Shown here: piece by piece, positions 55,690-64,000 of the stretch
How the letters are laid out: each line of letters begins with the position of its first letter
How positions within the stretch are numbered: the first letter of the stretch is position 1
The notes under the pieces: generated by a model
Told to the model about the DNA's origin: nothing
Seen by the model: only the letters and a program-made list of their open reading frames with translations
Databases searched by the model: none
Translations under genes and position numbers: made by a program
Source of the DNA: Otatea glauca
Lineage: Eukaryota; Streptophyta; Magnoliopsida; Poales; Poaceae
NCBI GenBank assembly: GCA_036346275.1
Contig: CM070726.1
Location: 28,803,410 to 28,867,409, forward strand
DNA length: 64,000 nucleotides
Reading direction: 5' to 3'

Positions 55690-56812
55690 TTGTAATTGTT
55701 GCCTCCCTTGTGCCAAGCATTGCCCTCTTCGCTACCTCTGTTGTATGCCTTGATGTCAGCTCGTCCAACTTCGTCCACAGTGCATCAAACTTTCTCTGCT
55801 AGTTCTGGTCGCATAGCCTCTTGAAAAGCTTAGTAAGCTCCTTGTTTCTGAACTGCTTGTAGAAGTTGGCACACATGTGCCGCTTGCACCACCTACTTCT
55901 CAATTCAGGCCATGGATGTGTCTCATCTGCACATTGCTGCAATTGCAAGATCGCATTCAACAGCCCGGGATGCCGATCGTGTTTGACACACACTCCAGGC
56001 CGCTGATCCACGACGCTGGTTTTCACGTTCCTTAGAAACTAGAGCCAGCTATCTGTGTTCTCACCCTCCACGAATGCGAGCGCTACAGGAAGAACCTGAT
56101 TATTGCCATCTACTCCTATGGTAGTCAATATCTTCCTTTTGTACTTCCCAGTCAGAAATGTCCCGTCCACGCAAAACAACGGATGACAATATCTGAACGC
56201 ATTGATACATGCACCGAAAGCAAAGAATACCCGCTTGAGTACCATCTTCTCAGGGAAGCGCTGTGAATGCTGCTCATAAATATCGACATAATTTCCAGCA
56301 TTCCTTTTCTTGCTCACCTCAAGCATACCTGGCAAGTTCTGATAGGAGTCTTCGTATGAACCAAACCTAACTTCCAATGCCTTTTGCTTCGCTCTCCATG
56401 CCTTGGCATAGCTTATGGTGTACTAGAACCTCTGCTCTATTGCAAGTATGATGGCACGTGGCTCTAAATCTAGGTTGCCCACTATCTCCCCATATATTTC
56501 ATTCGTAACAAATCCTGAAGATATGTTTTTATGCGATTGCGCAGACTCCATCAGCATGTGTGTGTGGGACGACTATAGAACACTTCCAAATGGTGTCCCA
56601 CTTAGGCTTGTACGCATAGACACGCCATGGGCAACCCTCCATCTGGCATCTGACATCATACACCTGCTGATCTGACTTCACAACCTTAAAGGTTCTACAC
56701 AGCGGCACTGCCCATGCTGACACTGTTTCTTGAACCTCACACTTATTCTTGTAAATCGAACCATGAGTTACCTCATTCTGATTGTACTTTCATCCAAAGT
56801 ATTCGCCCTCGT
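55690..56812 (-). pseudogene. MULE (MuDR-type) transposase, main part
   Basis: The gene is split by a solo LTR and continues at 60220. In this part: EVTHGSIYKNKCEVQETV, then the MuDR DNA-binding domain (FKVVKSDQQVYDVRCQMEGC, WRVYAY) at about 56560-56720; AKAWRAKQ (about 56390); the MULE catalytic domain with the first Asp in LFCVDGTFLTGKYK (about 56165) and the second in VKHDRHPGLL (about 55975); and SRWCKRHMCANFYKQF plus LFKRLCDQN (about 55800-55890). In-frame stops occur near 56423, 56039 and 55799, where the family has Lys, Trp and a Gln or nearby residue, so all could be single transitions. It ends near KLPN at about 55690. Confidence 0.88.
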
Positions 56813-59800
56813 TGAAAGTTCAAAGCTCCATTAAGTTGGTTTTGGTGTTAATGACAAATCTAGTATTGAGACTAACTCTTTTGATAATCATAATATTGAT
56901 TAGTCTCAATTGTTAATTAATAACAAATCTTTTATAAGACTAACTCTTTTGTTGAGCTTAACTCTCATTAGTCTCTTTTGGATAAAAAGATGGAAATATC
57001 AAAGGTATGCATTCGAGTTCATATTATCATATCTTATTGCATTCTTTGGATATAATATTCATAATCATATTAATAAATTCAAATATGAGACTAACTCTTT
57101 TATTGAGTATATATATCTTTGATTAGTCTCATCTCATTGAAAAATGGAAAACCCAAGGTATGCACTCATATTCATTTTACGATATCTTAATGCATATTTT
57201 GGATTCAGGTTAAAGGATGAACTCTACCATTATTTAGACCTCAAGATATGCATTAATGTTTCAACTCCATATATACATGAATGCACACATTTAGGGAGAG
57301 TTCATGCTTAATCTTGAAGTTTCAAAGTATTGATCTAATCCATCTTTCTATATTAAGGATCATTGCATGGAAACAACCATTTGAGTATATTTAACTTGTG
57401 TAGTTGTAGTATACTCATGGCAATATAGGATAAACTCAAAAGCAATCAAAAATTGAATATGTGCATATTGATTCAAGTTCAATTATTTGTACGCACACAT
57501 CTAACGGAGTTTATTCTGTAATTAATGGTCTTAAGAGTATTGATCCCTTTCCACCACTCCATATAAATTGGATCATTACTTTTAGATTCCATCGAATTGA
57601 GTATATGAAACTTGTGTAGTTAATATATACTCATAACAATTTAAATACAATTTAAATTGTGTTTGGTTGTCATTCAATGAACAAAGAACTAGTCATGTGT
57701 TGATGGTTCACTTTGTTGATCCTAGGGCAATTGAAAGTTCTTGAGTATATGAAGCATTAGTTGCATTAGTATACTCAAGACAATTAATCTTTCAATCATT
57801 TGTCTTCGGGTTGTGGTCAATCATCAAAGGAAAAGATCAAAGGATCTTGGGAGCATCCATCATGTGTTAATGGAGTGCAATGATGATTGAGGCAACCATG
57901 TGTTTTGGACTAACACTTTTAATATGTTTGAAATAGGTTAAGTGCAAGGTTGAGATGGATGAACGGGACAAGGACGTCATCATGTGTTGATGAGCATCAA
58001 GAGAGGATCCCGAAGCAAAGACAAGGGGAGTTCATCATGTGTTGATGAACAAGACGAAGATCCCGACTTGAAGAGAAGATGGAAATCATAAAAGCTCCAA
58101 GTGGATGTGCTAGAGGCAAAGGTATAACTAGCTAGGGCTAAGGATGTGTTTCTAGTTTTTTACCGGTCTCGGTGTTTAGATGGGAGACCGGGTTGCTAGT
58201 ATAGGTTGCCGTACTATTAAGAGGGGTCTAGTCTTATAGCTTGAGCTTCATCATGTGTTGTTCACTCTAGCTCACTCTCTGTTTGGTTCTTGCAGGAGCT
58301 AAGTATTTGCATGTGTTTCAAATAAGAGAGCTCATGCTCGCTTCTTATTGAATCTTAAATCGATTTAGTTTTTGCATGGAGCTATGGATTTGCATGTGTT
58401 GCAAAAGGGAGATAGCTCATGTAATTTGGTTTATGTGGTTTTTGTATGGAGTTAAGTTTTGCATGTGTTGCAAAAGGTGAGAGCTCATGCATCGGTGTTT
58501 TAGCTTGTGATTTGATCATGTGTTGATCATCACAAGGCTAAGTAAAGTTTTTGATTTTTCTATTTGCAAATGTGTTTTGCAAATAATCTAGAGGTTATGG
58601 TTTTGATCCTAGAGCATGTGTTGACATTTGAAAATGTGTTTTGCAAAGTGTCAGGATCATGTGTTGATCCTTACATGGCTAAAGGATTGATCTCATGGGT
58701 TCTCGATTTATTTGCACATGTGTTTTGTAAATTATTTTGATCATGAGTTGATCGCCAAATGGTATAGGATTTGATCTTATTGACTCTCTCTAGCTTGTAG
58801 TCACGCTCTTGATCAAGTCTATGTGAGGGATTTCGAGAAATCGGATTTTAGACTTGAATGACTACATTAGAGTCTTTATTTTTGTGATATTTAAAAAATA
58901 TCTATCGTTGATTAAATCTTGAAAATAGGTGTATATTGTAGCCCTCGTGATAATCTTCGTATAGAATCAAAAATCACCTAAATCGGAGTTCGGAGTAAAA
59001 AGTTATGAGCGTTTTAGTGGCTCTGACAGTGGTAGCATAGCCCCTAGATGAGCGGTAGCACTGCTAGGGCGGTGCTACAGGCCCTAGATAAGCGGTAGCA
59101 CCGCCAAGTGCTACCGGCACAGAGGCGGTGCAAAAACTCCAGAGAAGTGTTTTTTCGATGAAATGGCCGGTGCTACCGGTCCTAGATGGGCGGTAGCACC
59201 GGGGTACTGTAGCAACGGCTAGTTTTTGGTGTTTTTAATGCACGAAAGTGACCGTTGGCCTAGAGGCCGGTGCTACCAGCCCTAGTAGGGCGGTAGCACT
59301 AGGTTTGCTGCATTTTTACCCCATTCTACCCTCCAACAGCTAGATTTCTTGAGGGGCTATAAAAGAGGCCGAGCTAGGAGGGTTTTGTTGCTGCTCTAGC
59401 ACCTATTTGAGGTATTCTTGAGAGAGTAAAACCCCAAGAGCTCATAGAGCCATATTTGAGTGATTTGAGATGAATTTGATTTAGAGTTTCTTGTGTAGAA
59501 TCTCTTTGGTGTTGATTTGCTTTCTCTTGAGCTAGTGTGAGCCTCTCCTCTACATTGTGCATGTGTTGCACATTGTGAGCAAGGAGAGAAGCCTCTAGTT
59601 GCATGTGTTGCATCTAGAGACGGATTGAGCATCCTTGTGCATGTGTTGCACTTGGTGAGGTTCAAGCTAGAGGGGTTGACTTGTTACTCTTGGTGTTTGC
59701 CGACACCTAGACGACGTGTGGAGGCGTCGTGCACGGTGACCTTCTCAAGGAGATTGTGAGAAGGCTCGGCAAAGTTGTGAAGGTCAGAGCTCGCCTACCC

Positions 59801-60219
59801 AGAGGGGGAAAGAGCTACCACTAGTGGAATCGAGGCAGGTGCTCAATTCGTGGAGCCGGTCCAAAGTGGTTTGGGCTTGCCTCAACGTGGATTAGGGGAG
59901 ACCAGCAAGTCTCCGACACCACGGTAAAAAATATTGTGTCTCCTTGCAATTTCTTATTTATATTGTTGCAATTTACATTCCTAGAATTAAATTGCTTGCT
60001 TGTCTTTAGGATTGTAATTTATTGTTAGAGACATAATTAGCTAATGCACTTAGTGAGTCTAGTTGATTTAGGATTTAATTTGTCAAAACCTTAGTTTATC
60101 GCTTCCGCATTGATTATTGTTTAGGTTTTGACATAGAGATCAATAGAGCGTGTATTTAGTGAGAAGAATTTTTAAAGCCGCTTATTCACCCCCCTCTAGT
60201 CGGCATCCTCGATCTTACA
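56813..60219 (+). mobile_element. Large solo LTR (3.4 kb) inserted in the MULE transposase
   Basis: It starts TGAAAGTTCAAAGC and ends CTCGATCTTACA, flanked by a perfect TSD CTCGT (56808-56812 and 60220-60224). A TATA box (GCTATAAAAGAGG) at 59355-59367 and the CACCCCCCTCTAG box near the end (about 60188) fix plus orientation. There is no coding domain. U3 of about 2.5 kb contains at least 17 copies of ATGTGTT, most as CATGTGTTGAT or CATGTGTTGCA, and several inverted GGTAGCACCG / CGGTGCTACC motifs at 59030-59300. At 3.4 kb it is long for an LTR; it could also be a short unusual element, but the single TATA and polarity favour a solo LTR. Confidence 0.8.
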
Positions 60220-60890
60220 CTCGTTGACCACCAGCCTATCGAACTGACACTCATCTCACTCAGCACGTAAAGGCTCGTTATCGTCTTCGTCATTACTTAA
60301 AGCCTTGTAGTCCTGGTTCTCTATCTCCATCGCTTGCACCAATGATTAAATATGTTCTCCCTCATCTGCCACACCCATTGGTTCCTGCACCTCTGGCATT
60401 GGAACATCAACTTCCTCACCTTGCACTCCCTCCTGACCCAAACTAACATCCTACCTCACTAAGCATTCTCCAATTCGGCTGCTCTCCCCAACTTCCTCCG
60501 GTTCATCACCAACAACCTCCTCCTACGTCGCATGGACAGCATGGACATTCTAAAATGCTTGTGCCAATAACACTAATGGCCATCCTTTCTCATTCGCCAT
60601 TCTTACATACGAGCTCCACGACTTCGGCCTCTTCAATTCCACTAACTCCCAGTACGTTCAATCCTGTCTCCGACCCCCTACTCCATGCAACTTGAGATCA
60701 TGCAATTCAAGGTCCAATGAGAACATGTGGTACAACCATCTGGTAACAGTGCCCCATGAACGCTCCCTTGCATATGACAGGCTAGCCACGACACTTGGAA
60801 AATGAATTAGTTCCACCCCTTGTGCACACATGTGTGGAACACCTTCTCCATAGTGTATTTTAAATTGCACTCATTCATGCATACCTGTCA
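60220..60890 (-). pseudogene. MULE transposase, N-terminal part
   Basis: On the far side of the solo LTR the minus-strand frame reads MEIENQDYKALSNDEDD and then, after one stop, DECQFDRLVVNE, which joins EGEYFG in the other part across the CTCGT site. Upstream, 60870-60658 encodes MQFKIHYGEGVPHMCAQG, as in the N-terminus of grass MULE transposases. The part between (60350-60655) is acidic and frameshifted. Confidence 0.7.
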
Positions 60891-60949
60891 AGCATTTCAG
60901 AAAATTCTTAATACGTGCACAACATAATGCTATTGTCGAATATCTAAAA

Positions 60950-61591
60950 ATGGGGTATGAGTACGTACCAGAAACGTGAAACTATACCATATATTCTCAA
61001 GCAAGCATTTGGAGATTTCGGATATCACGGACCCAATCCTATGGGATACGATATGCACAGAGAAGGAAATTCCATATTAGGAAGGACTCGATCATGTTCC
61101 CATTACGAGGAAATTGAATCGAGTATGCCTGATATCCAGGGAAGTTTAGATATGCTGTGAAGATCGACGCGACGATGGACTCCTCATCAACGACGATTTG
61201 GTATTCCAAGCTGACTACAACTCAACTTGAGGCAGGGCTACCTCGACTATATAAGGTTGGGGGTAGGCATCCTCAAGGGGGAGAGGAAAAAGAGCCGAGA
61301 GAGAGCTTTTGAGAAGACGCAGAGCAACCAGGAACCGACAAACCACGCTTCGTCAACCTCCAGCCATAGTTTAGCCATTGCTTAGATCTAATCTTCATTG
61401 TAACTAGGGCTAGACAATTCGCTTTGTACTCGATACATCAGATACATACATCACCCACACAGGATGTAGGGTATTACTCCATCCGGAGGTCCGAACCTAT
61501 ATACATCCTGTGATGTAGTCTTCGTGTTTGACTTTGCTAAACTAAACGTACCCATAATCATAAATTTATTGTCGAGATCTAAACTTCGACA
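60950..61591 (+). repeat. LTR (3' portion) of a Tat-like Gypsy element
   Basis: The end CTAAACTTCGACA at 61591 is followed by a typical Tat primer site. A TATA box (CTATATAAGG) lies at 61243-61252. The left end cannot be fixed because no TSD or second LTR is in the window. Confidence 0.65.
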
Positions 61592-61612
61592 GTTGGCATG
61601 CCAGGTAGGGGC
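61592..61612 (+). other. Primer binding site of the Tat-like fragment
   Basis: GTTGGCATGCCAGGTAGGGG follows the LTR end and resembles the site at 10939-10965. Confidence 0.75.
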
Positions 61613-61639
61613 CTTTAACTGTTTTTGCAGATCAAGCTT

Positions 61640-62110
61640 GTCTTTGGTGCACACTCACATCGGATTCTCTGACGACAACTTCTGCGATAATTTTCGCTCG
61701 ATCACCGTCATCGACCAAGCACCCGCGGTTGGATCCGAGATTGCCTTCGGAACCATGCTCTATTGATGGGGATCGGGCGGAGATTTGGTACTCATCAGCT
61801 TCACCGAGTCCCGCTCTTGGGATCCACACCAAGAGTTAGGTTTCATAGACTTTGACCCTGTGGAGCTCAACGTTCTCATGTGCGTCGATACGGAGAGCGA
61901 TAGCGAAAACGACGGCCGTAGTAGCCAGGGCAGCAGCACAACAGATCGGTGCGTGTTCATGGCCAGAGCCAACAACGGTGCTACTGCCAACAATTCCCTT
62001 GAAAGGAATCCAGGGGCAGACACCGCGAGGGTTAGGGACCCAGATCCCTCCGTGGATCTGGTGGAGCTGAGTAGAGCTGTAGCTGTGAATACATTAAGAG
62101 TGTTTAGATA
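61640..62110 (+). pseudogene. Tat-like gag N-terminus (truncated)
   Basis: After the primer site a frame reads HIGFSDDNFCDNF; a second frame at 61785-62111 reads FTESRSWDPHQELGFIDFD and then DTESDSENDGRSSQ, FMARANNGATANN. The Ser/Asp-rich stretch followed by FMA is common at the start of gag in Tat elements of grasses. No capsid domain follows: the element breaks off near 62110. Confidence 0.45.
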
Positions 62111-62240
62111 GATCATCTTGTTTACATTTTAGACTAAAAATATAAACTTAATTCACTTTATTTTAGTCTACAAGTTTCAGATCTCAGGTGAAGCTGGGAT
62201 CTGGAGCTCTACCAAACAGGCCCTTATAGTCTAGGTCCGA
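62111..62240. repeat. MITE-like end fragment
   Basis: Contains TAGACTAAAAATATAAAC, ATTTTAGTCTACAAG and ends near GGAGCTCTACCAAACAGGCC, a phrase common at the ends of grass MITEs. A related phrase occurs near 2970. Confidence 0.4.
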
Positions 62241-62417
62241 TCCAACATGCATAGATCTACTGTCACAACTTCATTATTGTTGATGGCTATATTATGTCAC
62301 TCATCTACAATGGTTTTATTTCACTAGATTTCTACTACTGTCGAGATTATGAGTCTAACAACCTTTTTGGAGAGAAAAAGTACTGCCGACCTTTCTACAG
62401 ATGACCATATCTTGTTC

Positions 62418-62915
62418 TACAGATGGGCGAGAGAGGGAGGCAACGAGCAAGAGAGAGATTGGAGAGATAGGCGAGAGAGAGGGAGCAACGAGCGAGAGAG
62501 ATTGAGAGAAATGGGGGAGAGAGAGCTGAGAGAGATGGGCGAGAGAGATGGAGAGAGATTGAGAGAAACGACGCGAGAGAGAGCTGAGAGAGATTGAGAG
62601 AAACGGGCGAGAGAGAGCTGAGAGAGGGAGTAACGAGAGAGAGAGAGAGATGAGAGAGATTATGAGAGATGGGCGAGAGAGAGAGAGAGAGGAGTTGAGA
62701 GAGACGGATGAGAGAGGGAAGAGAGATGAGAGAGATTGAGAGAAATGGGCGAGAGAGATTGAGAGAGACAGGTGAGAGAGAGGAAGAGCTGAGAGAGGGA
62801 GCAACAGGCGAGAGAGAGCTGAGAGAGATGGGCGAGAGAGGGAGAGAGGAGCTAAGAGAGACAGATGAGAGAAGGGAGAGAGCTGAGAGAGAGAGAAATG
62901 TGCGAGAGAGAGCGG
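62418..62915. repeat. GA-rich low-complexity tract
   Basis: About 500 bases of imperfect (GA)n, with recurring words GAGATGGGCGAGAGAGA and GAGAGCTGAGAGAG. Open frames on both strands translate to Arg/Glu or Ser/Leu repeats and are not genes. Confidence 0.95.
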
Positions 62916-62934
62916 CTTCTTGCAATGTACAAGT

Positions 62935-63171
62935 CTTTGTACTAAAGAGCATCGTGTGTCTTCGGCTTCTTTTCTTTCGTCGGAATAGTGCAAATGGGTC
63001 GAGTCTGGGCCGACACAGCACGAAGCGCAAATGGACTGTGCTTGTGCTCGCCGAAGGCGAGCCGAGCTAGCATAGCTAGCATGACGGGCCGTCGTGGCTC
63101 CACATGGTTTAGACACGAAGCACGATGGGCCCGTGCCGGGCCGGCCCGACACGGCACGACGCCCACCTCTA
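62935..63171. mobile_element. Probable hAT-like terminus
   Basis: The right end, reverse-complemented, reads TAGAGGTGGGCGTCGTGCCG and continues into GGGCCGGCCC, a signature of a widespread plant hAT-like end. The other end was not found, so the left limit is a guess. Confidence 0.45.
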
Positions 63172-63289
63172 GTTGGAACCGATGTCAACAAGGTCTTGAT
63201 GGCAACGTTCATCCACTTCTCCGAGGCTCAAATTCCCATATGGCAGGCTTTGTCGAGGATTTGTCTTCACGGTATGTATACCATATATT

Positions 63290-63660
63290 ATAGTTGGGAG
63301 GATTGGTGCCCTCCCAGCTATGCTACATCACCTCCTCGCACTTTGTTATTTTGAAAAATTCAAAATTGTGTTCAGGTCTTTCCGTCGGTTTTTAAGAGAA
63401 TAGACCTGAACAAACTAAAATTATATTTAGGTCCCTCCTCGGTTTATGTTCAGGTCCTCCTGTCGGTTAGCTGGGAGGATTGGCGCCCTCCCCGCTATGC
63501 CACGTCGCCTCCCTCACACTTTGGTCCTTCAAAAAATTCAAAATTGCGTTCAGGTCCTTCCGTCGGTTTTTAACAGAATGGACCTGAAAAATTGAAATTA
63601 CATTTAGATCCCTCTGCGGTTTATGTTCAGGTCCTCCCATCGGTTTTTAACAAAATAAAC
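63290..63660. repeat. 177-bp tandem repeat, two copies
   Basis: TGGGAGGATTGG(T/C)GCCCTCCC occurs at 63295 and 63472. Each copy continues through CTATGC, CAAAATT, GTTCAGGTC and CCGTCGGTTTTTAA to CGGTTTATGTTCAGGTCC. Shorter pieces (CCGAGAAAA, GGTCCC) continue to the end of the window. Confidence 0.8.
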
Positions 63661-64000
63661 CCGAGAAAAAATAAAATTACGTTTAGGTCCTAAAAAATCT
63701 TTTTTTAGCAGAATTGACCCGAAAAAACGAAACTACGTTTATGTCCCTCTGCGGTTTTTTAAGAAAAATCCACGGATTCACCGACGGCTCATAGCAATCC
63801 ACATATTCGACGACGGCTCTTAGCAACCCGTTTTTTTAAGAAAAAACCCAAGAAAACCGAAATTACGCAAAAAAGAACTTGCGTTTCCGCAATGGTTTTT
63901 CTAAATAAAAGGGAGCCCGCGGTTCCACAAATTACCGACGACTCCTAGCAACCCATTTTTTAAAGAAAAAGTCCGAGAAAACCGAAATTACGCAAAAAAA
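63661..64000. other. Degenerate repeat sequence to the window end
   Basis: Contains repeated words AACCCGTTTTTTTAAG, CGACGGCTC(C)TAGCAA and GAAAACCGAAATTACGCAAA (twice each). No gene seen. The repeat unit continues beyond the window. Confidence 0.5.

Noticed and set aside
56813..60219. Host gene with promoter in the 3.4-kb block
   Set aside because: There is a TATA box but no open frame; the perfect TSD and TG...CA ends identify it as an LTR insertion.
62355..63212. 285- and 211-codon minus-strand frames
   Set aside because: They are translations of the GA-rich tract (Ser/Leu repeats) with no domain.

Overview
This window is plant nuclear DNA, almost certainly from a grass (Poaceae, probably panicoid-like; the species cannot be fixed by eye). 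The evidence is the content: a CACTA transposon with CACTACTACA ends and ACGGTT/TGTGATG subterminal repeats, a Tat-lineage Gypsy element with an archaeal-type RNase H, a SIRE/Maximus-type Copia element with an env-like third ORF, a MuDR-type MULE transposase, and GT-AG introns. I find no ordinary host gene, rRNA, tRNA or CRISPR. The window is a stack of transposable elements inserted into one another, and most boundaries can be read to the base from TG...CA ends and target-site duplications (TSDs).

Layout. 459-2270: non-autonomous hAT-like element (8-bp TSD). 2279-4413: AT-rich intergenic DNA with a possible SINE and a small palindromic repeat. 4414-24493: Copia element with 231-bp LTRs and TSD GCATC, split inside pol by a 13.3-kb Tat-lineage Gypsy element (9832-23168, TSD GTTTG). 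That Gypsy element carries gag, protease, RT, a degenerate RNase H, an archaeal RNase H, integrase, an antisense gene downstream of pol and a 53-bp minisatellite. 24640-51838: a CACTA transposon of about 10 kb, swollen to 27 kb by three insertions: a solo LTR (25207-26826, TSD GATCT), a gag-only Gypsy-like element (32829-36381) and a SIRE-type Copia element (37329-49368, TSD CCACC). The CACTA encodes a TNP2 transposase and a second spliced gene (Transposase_24-like, coiled coil, then a Ulp1/C48-like protease). The last two insertions both lie in that second gene, and its reading frame continues across both sites. 53659-60890: minus-strand MULE transposase with two small GRF-type zinc-finger genes behind it, split by a 3.4-kb solo LTR (56813-60219, TSD CTCGT). 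About 60950-62110: the 5' part of another Tat-like element. 62110-64000: GA-rich low-complexity DNA, an hAT-like terminus and a 177-bp tandem repeat.

The elements do not form one pathway; they record successive invasions. The points most worth following are: the Ulp1-like protease module and an internal subterminal-repeat array in the CACTA; the spliced antisense gene with its own TATA box in the Gypsy element; the SIRE element that lost its integrase and an RT catalytic Asp but keeps a 903-codon env-like ORF broken only by two in-frame stops; and the paired GRF zinc-finger genes next to a MULE. Most coding regions carry stops or frameshifts. Many single-base differences in CC/GG runs of the GC-rich Gypsy element could be decay or assembly error.
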